This document shows, one piece after another, positions 11,401-33,919 of a stretch of 64,000 nucleotides of DNA. The stretch is from NCBI GenBank assembly GCA_963556255.1, contig OY744604.1, positions 22,964,236 through 23,028,235 of the forward strand, in the 5' to 3' direction. How positions within the stretch are numbered: position 1 is the stretch's first letter; each line of letters opens with the position of its first letter. The notes beneath the pieces were generated by a model, which made no database searches, was not told where the DNA came from, and saw nothing but the letters and a program-made list of their open reading frames with translations. Source of the DNA: Allolobophora icterica. Taxonomy: Eukaryota > Annelida > Clitellata > Crassiclitellata > Lumbricidae. The position numbers were made by a program, and so were the translations under genes.

Positions 11401-13244
11401 CTGCGAAGTTGAAAACTGTAATTGTATTACGAAAGGTTTTCAACGATTCTTCAGGACAACGCCTTGGACGTCAAAGTTGCCACTTGTTCTGTGTTCATGA
11501 ATAGCTGTGCAAACGTCATTTTGCTACCCTACAAAAATGTTGGCCCCTACAAAAATGTTGGCCACTACAAAAATTCCTGCGGACGCCCATGATTATTACT
11601 ACTGATAGGCTACTAATAGTATTATTATTACTATTGTTCCTGTTATTGACATTGCTATTTATCTATTAATTACAGACGGAAATGGAAGGGGAGACTGATA
11701 TGCCATCGGACCGTCTAATTGAGGGAGCCGTCGCTTGGTTTCGTAAAGCCGGTTTCGATGTGAAGAGCGTCAAGGACATCGTTCCGAAGGCAAATCCGAA
11801 ACTGCTTGAAAAGATCCAGACGATCATTGACCGAATCAACGCCGAAAGTCCACACGAGGCCCACAAGATCAAACGATGGACTTTCCTACCGAACGACTTC
11901 ACACACGCAACCGACGAACTGAGTGAGCCTAACTCAACCCAATCAGATCAATTTCAGAACCAACACATACACAGAAATGTAAAAATAATACATGCAAATG
12001 TAAAATGAAAGTAAATAATAATAATAAAAAATACAATAAAAAATAATAATAATAAAGATATTCTTTATTATTTCAAACTGACAAACGCAGTAAAATTACA
12101 TTGAAACACGACAGTACTGCAATCAAGACCTTAGTTAAACACACGGTTTGGCAGCCACGCAAGGTGCCGCCCTTGAGGGGGTTACGGGTATCGAACGGCG
12201 TTCTAATGCTCTCCTGGCCATGAGTGTTACCATTACTCTATCCCCTCCTCATAATAAATGTAGACGTTTTGCTATAGCCATCCTACGTCTCCTCAAGTTT
12301 TAATGAATTGATCGGATGAGTTCCTTCAATAGACCTACTGCTGTCGGTTTGAATGGGTGCCACGCCATTTACGGTCTTCGTGTGCTAGCCCAAGATTTAA
12401 ATCTCTGAAATAAGCCACCATTGTTGTGAGGCCCGAACATAGGACGTACAGAGGCTTGGAATGTACGCTATTACAATGTAGGAAACCGGGTCAGTTGGTC
12501 CAGTGTTGGCGCAACGTCGTCCAGCATTGGTCAAAGGCTTTCATGTTGGCTGGGAATACGTTGAGGGTATGTCGTCTTCAAAAGTGTCTGTCGTATGACT
12601 GAACATAATAGCATTCCTTATAATATGCACTATAGTCTTTCACTACGCTGTCGCTAGCCTATGCGCCTGCGCTGTATTAAGTATATCTGATTATATTGGA
12701 GAAGAGAAGAGCAGTCCCGAAAATTGCACTGAGAGGCAGCCATGGACATGAAGTGTAGAAACGACATCGTAATCGTAAACCTCAGCTTATTCGCGAGGGC
12801 TGCGATTAGTCAGTGGGATTGTCATGAGATACAAAGTGAAGATCGAAGTGAACATCATACCCAAAGATCGCAGACTGATGGGAGGAATGTAAGCAGACAT
12901 TAGTTTTGATGCATTGGCGCGATAGAAGTTGTTAAGTACTGTAAGTAATTCTCGATAAGTAAGTAAGCAATTAGTAACTTCTATTGCGCCGGTATCTGAT
13001 GCACAAAACATCAACCGATGGCACATCAAGATCAGGCCATTATATTCAGAAGGTCTGTAGGCTACGTTAGAACGAAATGACATGAGCTTCCTACATTAGC
13101 ATAAATGCCGAAGAGTTGTTAAAAGTTCTGGAGAAAGTGTTTCTAGTCATTACGATTTTTCGTGTTGTAGGTCCTACGCTTAAGATAAGGCGTTGGATCG
13201 TGGAGAAGAAATACGCCGTCACAATTGACTCATTGTATCCGTGA
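486..13244 (+). CDS. ACSBG: Gene 1: divergent ACSBG-like acyl-CoA synthetase, 5' part missing
   Basis: Ten coding exons can be joined with consistent phases: 486-587, 2158-2205, 3467-3634, 5497-5678, 7498-7685, 8626-8735, 8998-9148, 10769-10908, 11676-11922 and 13171-13244. They give 469 codons plus a stop. By comparison with gene 2 they equal exons 6-15, so about five exons lie left of the window. Seen motifs are AGCSGYPK (a poor A3 phosphate loop), YGLTEAS (A5), RTGDLARKD (A7), GRKYEVV (A8 with Tyr for the usual Lys) and PTLKIRR (A10, Lys kept). Family knowledge: ACSBG enzymes activate long and very long fatty acids to acyl-CoA using ATP, usually at internal membranes. The gene is clearly older than the gene 2/3 pair. 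Weak activity because of the A3 change is an inference. A possible polyadenylation signal AATAAA lies at 13385-13390. Confidence 0.85.
892..965. repeat. GC-rich repeat end, inverted partner at 6545-6598
   Basis: GGCGTGGACTCTGGGGGGTC and GGGGCACGTGCCCC match, inverted, the block at 6545-6598. Probably the terminus of a dispersed DNA element. Confidence 0.45.
2158..2205 (+). CDS. ACSBG: Gene 1 exon b, 48-bp microexon with the A3 phosphate loop
   Basis: Acceptor TTTTACCAG, 16 codons AGCSGYPKNVMLSHDN, donor GTAAGA. Same size and phase as the gene 2 and gene 3 microexons. The Thr pair of the usual SGTTG loop reads Cys-Ser here. Confidence 0.85.
2310..2490. repeat. Degenerate (GAT/GAC)n tract
   Basis: GATGAC and GATAAC words just after the microexon of gene 1. 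The long frames through it are repeat artefacts. Confidence 0.85.
2975..3395. repeat. 60-bp minisatellite
   Basis: About seven units with CATAATTAAGTCCAAAAAAT and AGTCTTTCCACA at an exact 60-bp step, ending 70 bp before gene 1 exon c. Inverted-looking pieces of the unit appear after the exon near 3745-3800. Confidence 0.88.
3467..3634 (+). CDS. ACSBG: Gene 1 exon c (equals exon 8)
   Basis: Acceptor ATATTCAG and donor GTATCG bound 56 codons, starting LVWGANTIGRYMSLADG and ending ATVYLIPTTRNK. It matches the family block that follows the phosphate loop. A 60-bp minisatellite ends just upstream. Confidence 0.85.
4068..4330. mobile_element. hAT-type MITE in gene 1
   Basis: Ends CAGGGCCGGATTA and TAATCCAGGCCTG are imperfect inverted repeats (one extra base on one side). 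Flanks AACAGCGT and AGCAGCGT match at 7 of 8. It splits a series of TGTATTCCATCAAACCTCA direct repeats. Confidence 0.6.
4560..5215 (-). mobile_element. LINE relic, 3' part of the reverse transcriptase frame
   Basis: On the minus strand, shifted frames give ILGLTFGQDLRVTAHVDKI, then WWGLTTAADRRRLDRLHART and a tail with FIPRLLYR. The WWGF-type and final RLLY-type patterns are typical of the C-terminus of non-LTR retrotransposon polyproteins. Several frame breaks show it is dead. Confidence 0.65.
5497..5678 (+). CDS. ACSBG: Gene 1 exon d (equals exon 9)
   Basis: Acceptor GGTGCAG, donor GTGAGT, 182 nt ending in phase 2. Contains LREIRPTIFFAPSVFYEF, which matches the family block LKEVRPTxFxxVPRVWE. 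The catalytic-site Arg and Trp of that block are not kept. Confidence 0.87.
6000..6540 (+). mobile_element. LINE relic of L2/CR1 type with a YADD motif
   Basis: Frames around 6187-6220 read LYADDTQLYISY, the catalytic box of L2/CR1-like reverse transcriptases. Further on comes FDPRLFFSNHISNLSNSCFM. Many frameshifts. It ends at a GGGGGG/GCCCC block that is an inverted copy of one near 890-960. Confidence 0.7.
7045..7230 (+). mobile_element. SINE-like repeat
   Basis: Carries AGGCTGCCAGGACATGTGTT, then GTTTCAATGTGATTGACTGC and an AATAAAAACGAATATAT tail. The same order occurs at 37420-37570. Confidence 0.5.
7245..7375 (+). mobile_element. LINE relic, short 3' fragment
   Basis: Encodes VAGRSIWNYLPPPARRSLSE, like the AGPxLWNSLPxxxR box at the end of L2/CR1 polyproteins. 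Only this box remains. Confidence 0.5.
7498..7685 (+). CDS. ACSBG: Gene 1 exon e (equals exon 10), A5 motif
   Basis: Acceptor TGTGTAG, donor GTAAGC, 188 nt. Runs from INPPMGWSLANNILFRKLR to LLLAYGLTEAS. YGLTEAS is the A5 motif that contacts adenine in this superfamily. Confidence 0.9.
7722..7885. repeat. Mixed trinucleotide tract (GAA, GAT, ACT, ACC)
   Basis: Directly follows the donor side of gene 1 exon e. Confidence 0.85.
8285..8465. repeat. (AGT)n/(AGC)n microsatellite
   Basis: Alternating AGT and AGC blocks in gene 1 between exons e and f. It is followed by degenerate (GAAT)n at 8520-8600 and 8780-8850. Confidence 0.92.
8626..8735 (+). CDS. ACSBG: Gene 1 exon f (equals exon 11)
   Basis: Acceptor TTTTTAG, donor GTCAGG, 110 nt, phase 1 in and 0 out. 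Encodes a block ending VGLDGCKTKIEKPDANGVGE, like the family block LPGxxTKIxNPDxxGxGE. Too short to stand as a long ORF. Confidence 0.85.
8998..9148 (+). CDS. ACSBG: Gene 1 exon g (equals exon 12), A7 motif
   Basis: Acceptor TTGCACAG, donor GTGAGT, 151 nt. Contains GGRNVAMGYLD, then RTGDLARKDEEGF and IYIVGRKY. The Asp of TGD is the ribose-binding residue of the family. Confidence 0.92.
9165..9382 (-). mobile_element. LINE 3' end fragment
   Basis: Begins with ATTGTATTGTATTG and TTTATAAAGCGCCTCTC, the 3' tail form seen at 25.4 and 57.5 kb. On the minus strand it shows a WNDLPP-like tail box. The hAT MITE at 9383-9911 cuts it. Confidence 0.5.
9383..9911. mobile_element. hAT-type MITE, TAATCGATTAG-rich, nested in a LINE tail
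   Basis: Starts CAGAGAAGGGCA and ends with the inverted CAGAGATAGGTAA. Targets ATATCGAA and ATATCGGA match at 7 of 8. Interior repeats GATTAGAATTAGC words. It interrupts a LINE 3' end at 9165-9382. Confidence 0.65.
10769..10908 (+). CDS. ACSBG: Gene 1 exon h (equals exon 13), A8 region
   Basis: Acceptor TTTTGCAG, donor GTTCAT, 140 nt. EVVTLSGGEKISTIPI follows GRKY from the previous exon. The SGGE core is intact in gene 1, unlike genes 2 and 3. Ends PYLALLLTIK. Confidence 0.88.
11676..11922 (+). CDS. ACSBG: Gene 1 exon i (equals exon 14)
   Basis: Acceptor AATTACAG and donor GTGAGC, 247 nt ending in phase 1. Carries the ACSBG-specific C-terminal helix region, IQTIIDRINAE, and then KIKRWTFLPNDF, matching the family KWxILPKDFS. 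Confidence 0.9.
12045..12250 (-). mobile_element. tRNA-derived SINE
   Basis: Read on the minus strand it opens GATAGAGTAATGGTAACAC (box A-like) and GCCGTTCGATACCCG (box B-like), and ends in TTACTGCGTTTGTCAGTTTG and an (AAT)n-type tail. Same family as 15505-15761 and 19150-19370. Confidence 0.65.
13171..13244 (+). CDS. ACSBG: Gene 1 terminal exon (equals exon 15), A10 lysine kept
   Basis: Acceptor CGTGTTGTAG, then SPTLKIRRWIVEKKYAV and the ending IDSLYP with stop TGA at 13242-13244. PTLKIRR matches the family PTLKLKR, whose first Lys is the catalytic A10 residue. Confidence 0.87.
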
Positions 13245-13384
13245 AGCGAGCGAGTGTCACGTGATCCGTAAAATCTGCGCATCTGAACGACGCGCGAGGT
13301 GCGCTTGACAGACAAAGAATCGGATTGTACTGTTTGATATTTACAAAACAAAGAATCATCATCAAGTCTTGAATAATTCATTGA

Positions 13385-13390
13385 AATAAA
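13385..13390 (+). terminator. Possible polyadenylation signal of gene 1
   Basis: AATAAA lies about 140 bases after the gene 1 stop. The sequence is AT-rich and such hexamers are common here, so this is tentative. Confidence 0.35.
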
Positions 13391-13444
13391 TATTAGTTCT
13401 TTAACTCGCACTTCGATTTTTCTTTTTCTTTTTCTTCGTCTGTT

Positions 13445-13552
13445 CCGTGATATTGATGATGCTATTGATATTGATGTTGCTATTGATATTGATGCTACTA
13501 TTGATATTGATGCTAATATTGATATTGATGCTTATACTGATATTGGTGCGCC
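13445..13552. repeat. 18-bp minisatellite (TATTGATATTGATGCTAC)
   Basis: Five to six imperfect units downstream of gene 1. Confidence 0.85.
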
Positions 13553-13929
13553 GGTAAATAAGTTGGTCTTTGTGTGACGCCGAGATATTTAAAAGATTTA
13601 CATTACATTATATTAGTGCATGATGCATTGGGTCAGTTGACAGTGTGTTTGGTCTGTAATCCAACAATTGCGGTTTCCAGCCAGCTGAACGGACTCTGCG
13701 GAACGAGCCTTGGCAAGTTTTTTGAGCACACGTGCCTGTGTCATGAGGCAGTGGAATTTGGTTCTGGTGTAGGCGGAAAAGTAAACGACAGGATCCTAGG
13801 GTTCCTTCATCGCCAGTGTATCACAACAGAGTTTTCCGTAGAAGTCTCTCCACCAGCAGAATGTCTATTGGATCAGATTTCTCTCCCAGAAATCTAAGTG
13901 GAAAAGCTTTATTCAAAACATATGCTTAT

Positions 13930-14535
13930 AAATTCATAATGCAATGAACAATCTCTCTCTCACAATGCTACTGTGGCTCTTGTGAATGTCTTCGTCACCA
14001 GTAGACTTGATCACTGCAGAGCGGTACTTGTAGGCCTGCCTCTTATGCTTATTGGGCGCTTTGATAGGGTTAACCGCTAAGCGGCTCGCCTCATTGGCCA
14101 CCTTCCTAAACAGGTGCCTGTCTCTGCCTTTGTGCGTGATGTCCTTCGCAGGCTTCTTGTTTCCCAGCGCATCTCCTATCGGGTTGCTGCACTTGTCTAG
14201 CGGTGCCTTCTTGGCTCTGCTCCATCCTATCTGTCTGATTTTTGTCGGCCTGTCTCTGAATTTGCAGCTCGCCGAAATCTTCGCTTTTCGGCAAGGGGAG
14301 AGCTTTTGGTCCACCGTGCTCGCACTGCTATTAGACAGCGTCGGGCGTTTTCGGTTGTAGGGCCCTCCATCTGGAATGGCCTACCTCTAAACCTGCGCTT
14401 GCTGCCACTGTTGAACTCGCCTTCTTTTTGCAAGTCTCTCAAATCTCATTTCTTAGCTGTGGCTGATCTGGGAGCGCCTTTGAGTAGGTATCTTGAAGAG
14501 GCGCTATGTCAAATCCTCAGAATGAATGAATGAAT
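13930..14535 (+). mobile_element. LINE relic of L2/CR1 type, 3' end
   Basis: Frames read VTSRLDHCRAVLVGLP, AARLIGHLP, APSYLSD and RQRRAFSVVGPSIWNGLPLN in order, the usual C-terminal series of L2/CR1 reverse transcriptases. Stops and shifts break it. It ends with a GAGCGCCTTTGAGTA-type tail and (GAAT)n. Confidence 0.75.
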
Positions 14536-15504
14536 GAATGAATCGCTGTCAAGGATTCCACTTGGATTTGTCGATTTACAAGTTCGATAAATTTAACACC
14601 TTACCACCAGACTTAAACATCTGTTAAAAATAAACTAAATGCAAACAATGCCCAGGAAAATGACATTGTTGAGGTTTGTACTGAGATTGCATGTAACTCT
14701 TGTCTTAGGCAGATTGTCTCCGGCCTCGAACTGGCTGGACCAGAGAGCGGATTGTCAAAGTAATCAAATAACCACCTACTGGTGAATGCGTCCTGCACAG
14801 GCCTCGTGACCCCAGAAATTTATAGAGTCTGAGTTTGGGGATGCAGACAATTAGACCCCCACCCCCACAATTCATCAAGGAAAATTCGCTCTTCACATTT
14901 CGTCCCTCGGAAATTTCGTCCCTCAATATTATCAAATTGGTACGTATTTACATATATAATTTATGTATTCATGTGTGTTTATATGTATGTTTGTATTTTT
15001 GTATGTATGTATGCATGCTCGTATGTATGTATTTCGTATAGGCCTATATATATTCATATGTATATACATTTATAATATGGCTACTAAATGTAGGCCTAGT
15101 ACCTTTTAAGCGACTCTCAAAGGCACCATCATTAATACTTCCTCCGCATAAAAGTTATAATATGCAGGTGAGCTATATTTTAAACTACAAACAGTTTAAC
15201 AGTTATATTAGTATAATAATGTGATTGGTATTTTTGCATTAGCAACTGATCCTACAACATAAAGTATATAATCATTTTGTTCATTATTAATACCCATTAG
15301 CATTTGTTTCAAGAAAGGGTAATCACTCTAATCACCCACATAAGAAAATTCCTGGTACCATTTTATGTGAGAAAAAAATCGCAATGCTTGGAATCACATT
15401 TGATTCTTTAATTTTTAAGCAAAGTGCTCTAATACATACATGCATACATACACACATACACACACATACATGCATACATGCATACATACATTCATACACA
15501 TATA

Positions 15505-15761
15505 TATAATGACAATAATATCTTTGTTTATTAATTCAAACTGAAAAGTACGCAGTAAGATTACATGAAATAGTAGTAACAGACGATAACAGGTTTAACT
15601 GTACGGCAGCCATGCAAGGCGCCCATCTGTTTTACTGCTCATTTTACCATCGCCATCTAGGGAATGAAAGCCGAGTTAACCTTGTGGGGCTAGCGGGTAT
15701 CGAACACGCGTCATTCTGATCTTCGTGCCAGCGTGTTACCATTCAACCATCTCCCGGCCCC
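15505..15761 (-). mobile_element. tRNA-derived SINE
   Basis: Minus strand begins GGGGCCGGGAGATGGTTGAA, with box B-like GTGTTCGATACCCG, and ends near TTTCAGTTTGAATTAATAAA. The (TACA)n tract abuts its 5' end. Confidence 0.68.
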
Positions 15762-15872
15762 TACATACATACATACATACATACATACATACATAATACA
15801 TTCATACATACATACATACATACATACATACATACATACATACATACATACATACATACATACATACATACA

Positions 15873-15906
<34 letters not shown>

Positions 15907-15932
15907 CATACATACATACATACATACATACA
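15762..15932. repeat. (TACA)n microsatellite
   Basis: About 40 units next to a SINE 5' end. A shorter relative lies at 15435-15505. Confidence 0.97.
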
Positions 15933-16406
15933 TCTCCACTCCCCTTTGCCACTTACCGTGCCTCTTGTACAAGTATAATTGACGTCGTAGGCCCCTAAAT
16001 CTCATATTAATCATTCATACCAAAAATAAGGAAACCGATTTTCAGAGAAATTTAACCAAAGCAGTGCACACGCCAAAGAGATGATCAGTATTGACAAACT
16101 TTACTCAGATCTGTGTAAATGTTAAACGTAGGTGGTCAGTAGTGGCAGAGAAGTAATCAATTTAAAATGATTGATTATTCCAACTGAGTCGAGAAACTCT
16201 GAACGCGCCGTCGTATGCCAACTCTTAATGAGAATCCAGGATCAGAAAAAATACGGTAGGCGTTACTAACAACTCTTTAACTATTGTGAAGTTCATTTTC
16301 AATATTAATACTCATAGCAATAGCAGTATTAGTAGCAGTGGGAGTAATTAAAGTACCGATATTACCATCATCAGTAGTGGTATCTATAGTTGTAGGGCTA
16401 AATATA

Positions 16407-17203
16407 CAGGGTGGGCCAGTAGGAATGCACCAACTTTGAATGGATATAACTTGAACAATTATTACCCGAACATCGTGCCCAATATACTAAATTGAAAGTA
16501 ATCATCCACTCTACTACTGTGTCAAATCTTGCACTGATATACGTTTACCACTGTTATAAAATTTCGGTGCGGCGCACACCTCTCAATTTTGAATGTAAAT
16601 ATTGAACATCATGACGCCGCTCGCGGAAGAGGATAGAATTTTAATCCGAATTTTAAGAGCAGAAAAAGGATACAATGCACATCAAATGATGATAGAATTC
16701 CCTTCTAGAAAATGGAATAAATATGCTCTAGATCGATTGATTAAACAAATTGATGCTACGGGAACGTCTAACAGCCGCAACTGTGGTCGCAAACGTTCTG
16801 CGCGCACAGCAGCGAACATTGCACAAGTCCAAGAGTTAATTTCCAGCCAAGACAACAATCCAGGGACGAGTAAGAGTCCGAGCACGTGGTGGACATTATT
16901 GAGTATTTGTTTGACTGATGGTAAATTCACTCAAGATATTAATTGTTAGTAATAAGTGACTGTTTAGAACTGACGTCTTCAGTTTCAGACTTTTTGTTTT
17001 TTCTTGCAGTTTTATGGCCAGAAAATGGCACATCGAATATTAATAGCATTATCTCATAAAGTCGTAACATTATCTCGTAGATATTTTGCAGAATCAACAA
17101 ATGGATAATTATCTTCAATCTGATATATTGGACAAGACGCTCAGATAAAAATTATTCAAGTTATAAGGCGTCAAAGTTGGTGCATTCCTACTGGCCCACC
17201 CTG
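16407..17203 (+). mobile_element. Mariner/IS630-type element, internally deleted
   Basis: Perfect 33-bp terminal inverted repeats starting CAGGGTGGGCCAGTAGG, flanked by TA on both sides. The frame from 16602 encodes LAEEDRILIRILRAEKGYNA and GRKRSARTAANI, like the N-terminal helix-turn-helix of this transposase group. The frame stops at about 115 codons with no DDE domain, so it is not autonomous. It sits between genes 1 and 2. Confidence 0.85.
16602..16949 (+). pseudogene. Mariner-like transposase, N-terminal fragment
   Basis: 115 codons with the DNA-binding part only: LAEEDRILIRIL, then LDRLIKQIDATGTS and the basic GRKRSARTAANI hook. The catalytic domain of about 200 residues is gone. Confidence 0.7.
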
Positions 17204-17574
17204 TATTATGTAAACGGCTTTTTCAATGTTGTGCCCTCAGTTAATGTCAAGAATTCAGTGACACCTTAAATAATTTGAAGCCCAGTCGTTTAACCATCAT
17301 CCAGTCCAAAAGCAAATTTCCTGATCATAAATTATGTGCTCTCTTTCCTTCAATTCTTCCATCAAGCAACATATTCCAGGTATAACTGTGATTCTATTAG
17401 TAAGTGTTCAGTTACATAGCATCTTTTCAAGGAACAATCCGAGAGGAGCTCCCGTGTACGTATACAAGGCCACCTCGTAATACAACGGTCATCAACTCTT
17501 GTGCCAAATAAAGGCATAGGAAGGAGAAGAAGCTCATCTCTCAGATTGCAGGAGTTCCACAAAGTATTTGACCG

Positions 17575-17960
17575 ATCACGTTATGTATCTCTTCGTTATT
17601 GTATCCACTTGTGATTTCTCTTCCAGCATTAAACTCAGCTGAACGTGAAAACGATACCCAGCTAAGTTAAACGTTCATCGGAGAGAAGGAAATGCAACAT
17701 CCTAGACTACTATTGTTTATAAATGTACTCGCGTATTTATTGACGACATCAAACAACCTTATTGTTTTACGTCACAGTATTCTTACACTAAGGAGTTACC
17801 ATGGCAATTATTTATACCGCAAGATGACGTACATTTCTATATAACTAACATAATAGAATTAAAAACTTTTCGGTTTACAGGAAATATATCGAACAATGCC
17901 TTTGAGGTTGTTCTCGATCATGTCGGAAATATTGAATTGTACATATGACCAGGTATTTGA
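17575..17960 (+). promoter_or_regulatory. Upstream module copy 1, before gene 2
   Basis: A block about 0.9-1.3 kb ahead of the gene 2 ATG that recurs three more times in the window. It holds ACGTCA at 17769-17774, a CCATGG core, a TTATTTATACC stretch and TGACGT at 17825-17830. The two CRE-like half sites flank the CCATGG core in each copy. Position and conservation suggest promoter or enhancer use; no transcription start can be read. Confidence 0.55.
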
Positions 17961-18256
17961 ACCAAATACTTAAGTCTTTTATGCGAATCCTCAAATCTTC
18001 AATGGTTCGCTTTTCAATTATTAGTCAACACAGAAAATAGGCTAAGTAAGCGGCTTACTGTAAGCCATGTACTGGTCTCATATTCACTTCTGCATGAATA
18101 TCTGCGTAACTCATTGATTTGATGTTGACATTTTAATTGAGTGCTGTTTAATACAGCATTGGTTCGGTTGTCAATATAATTTATCTTCACGTAAAAGACG
18201 GGCAACAGTTACTGTAGGCCCTACCACTGATTTGTAAGTGGCGCGTTATAGTCTTG

Positions 18257-18535
18257 TGCCGTGCTGTCCAACACGCGGCCCGCCCGAGCTCGCTGAATCT
18301 TTGCAACTTTGTGTAAGAAATGAAGTAAAAGGGTTAACAATATGTTGCCAAAAAACGATATGTTGCCCAAAAACTGGCCAACTTGCATAGCTGTTCGTGT
18401 GTAATTTTGCTTATCATTTGAAAATGTGAACACAAAATCCCGTTCCCAAAGACGCTGTTGAGTTTACTGGCGCGGCCCTCGGCATCAAAAATATTTTTTC
18501 GGTTGCCCACGGTGTCAAAAGGTTGGTCAGCACTG
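18257..18535. mobile_element. Possible hAT-type MITE upstream of gene 2
   Basis: CGTGCTGTCCAAC near the left end mirrors GTTGGTCAGCACTG at the right. Flanks match at 6 of 8. It contains the GCGGCCCGC word common in such elements. Borders are less certain than in other copies. Confidence 0.42.
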
Positions 18536-18894
18536 GTATAGTGACCCTTTAGGGCTGAACTTTTGAGTTTTTAGTTCCACATGCGAATCCTAACCAACGT
18601 AGTTATTATGAGTACACTCATCGCACACTGTCATTTGAAAAACTAGACGGCTGGTGGCAAAACTGGCCATCAGCGTGTGTCAAGGTTAAGAAGAATGGCT
18701 GTTTCTTAGCATAGCTAACGAACTCTTCTTCTGCTTTCTGTTTTGGGAAACATATTGTTAACCACCTGCGTTAGTCGTTTGAATGGATGCGTGCGCGGAC
18801 AGTGTTAGTCCTGGATATACAATTATACATTCTTTATTATGGTTTCTTGATAGGATATTACCTGGATTAATTTCCAACGCTAAAAACAAAGTCG

Positions 18895-33328
<14,434 letters not shown>

Positions 33329-33919
33329 CAGCATAAACACTCGTATTGTTTAGACACTAGTGCTTGGAGTGAGACATGACTATCATGTACTAACCTAAGA
33401 CGCTTAACTCTGCATACAAATGCGATTATCATCGACAGACACTGATTCATATTATTGGTCCACGGTGGACAAACGTAAAGCTCCAATCACGAATATAGTG
33501 TGAGAGCGTTGTGTATTAAGTTGTCATATTGAGTAATCTATGTTGCAGTTTATAATTTATAACTCAGCAAGTAACTAAATTTGTTAATTTGCTACCATGG
33601 GAATAGTGGTATTTTCTCTCAAATAATCTCATAGCATAACAAGAATTTGACAAACCATTAACCCGTTTTCATCGGTCTACGTTGAAGGAATTCACAGTGG
33701 AACTAAATCAGCATAATAGCAATTTCAAGCGTGGTTGTCGTGCCGTGTTTGAGACACATGTTCCTATAGAAATCACCGAAATGGCCAAAGAATACGAAAA
33801 GACATGTGTACAACTTAGCCTTGGGTAGTAATGTTCAAAATAACAATATGAAAAATATTTATATTCTTTTACATTTTATTCACTTTGAAAAGGAGTCGTG
33901 ATGAGTTCCTTAGGATGAT

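Noticed and set aside
12787..13411. Two minus-strand frames of about 100 codons
   Set aside because: They run antisense across the last intron and terminal exon of gene 1 and match nothing.
15711..16014. Met-Tyr-Val-Cys and Thr-Tyr-Ile-His repeat frames
   Set aside because: Products of the (TACA)n tract, on both strands.
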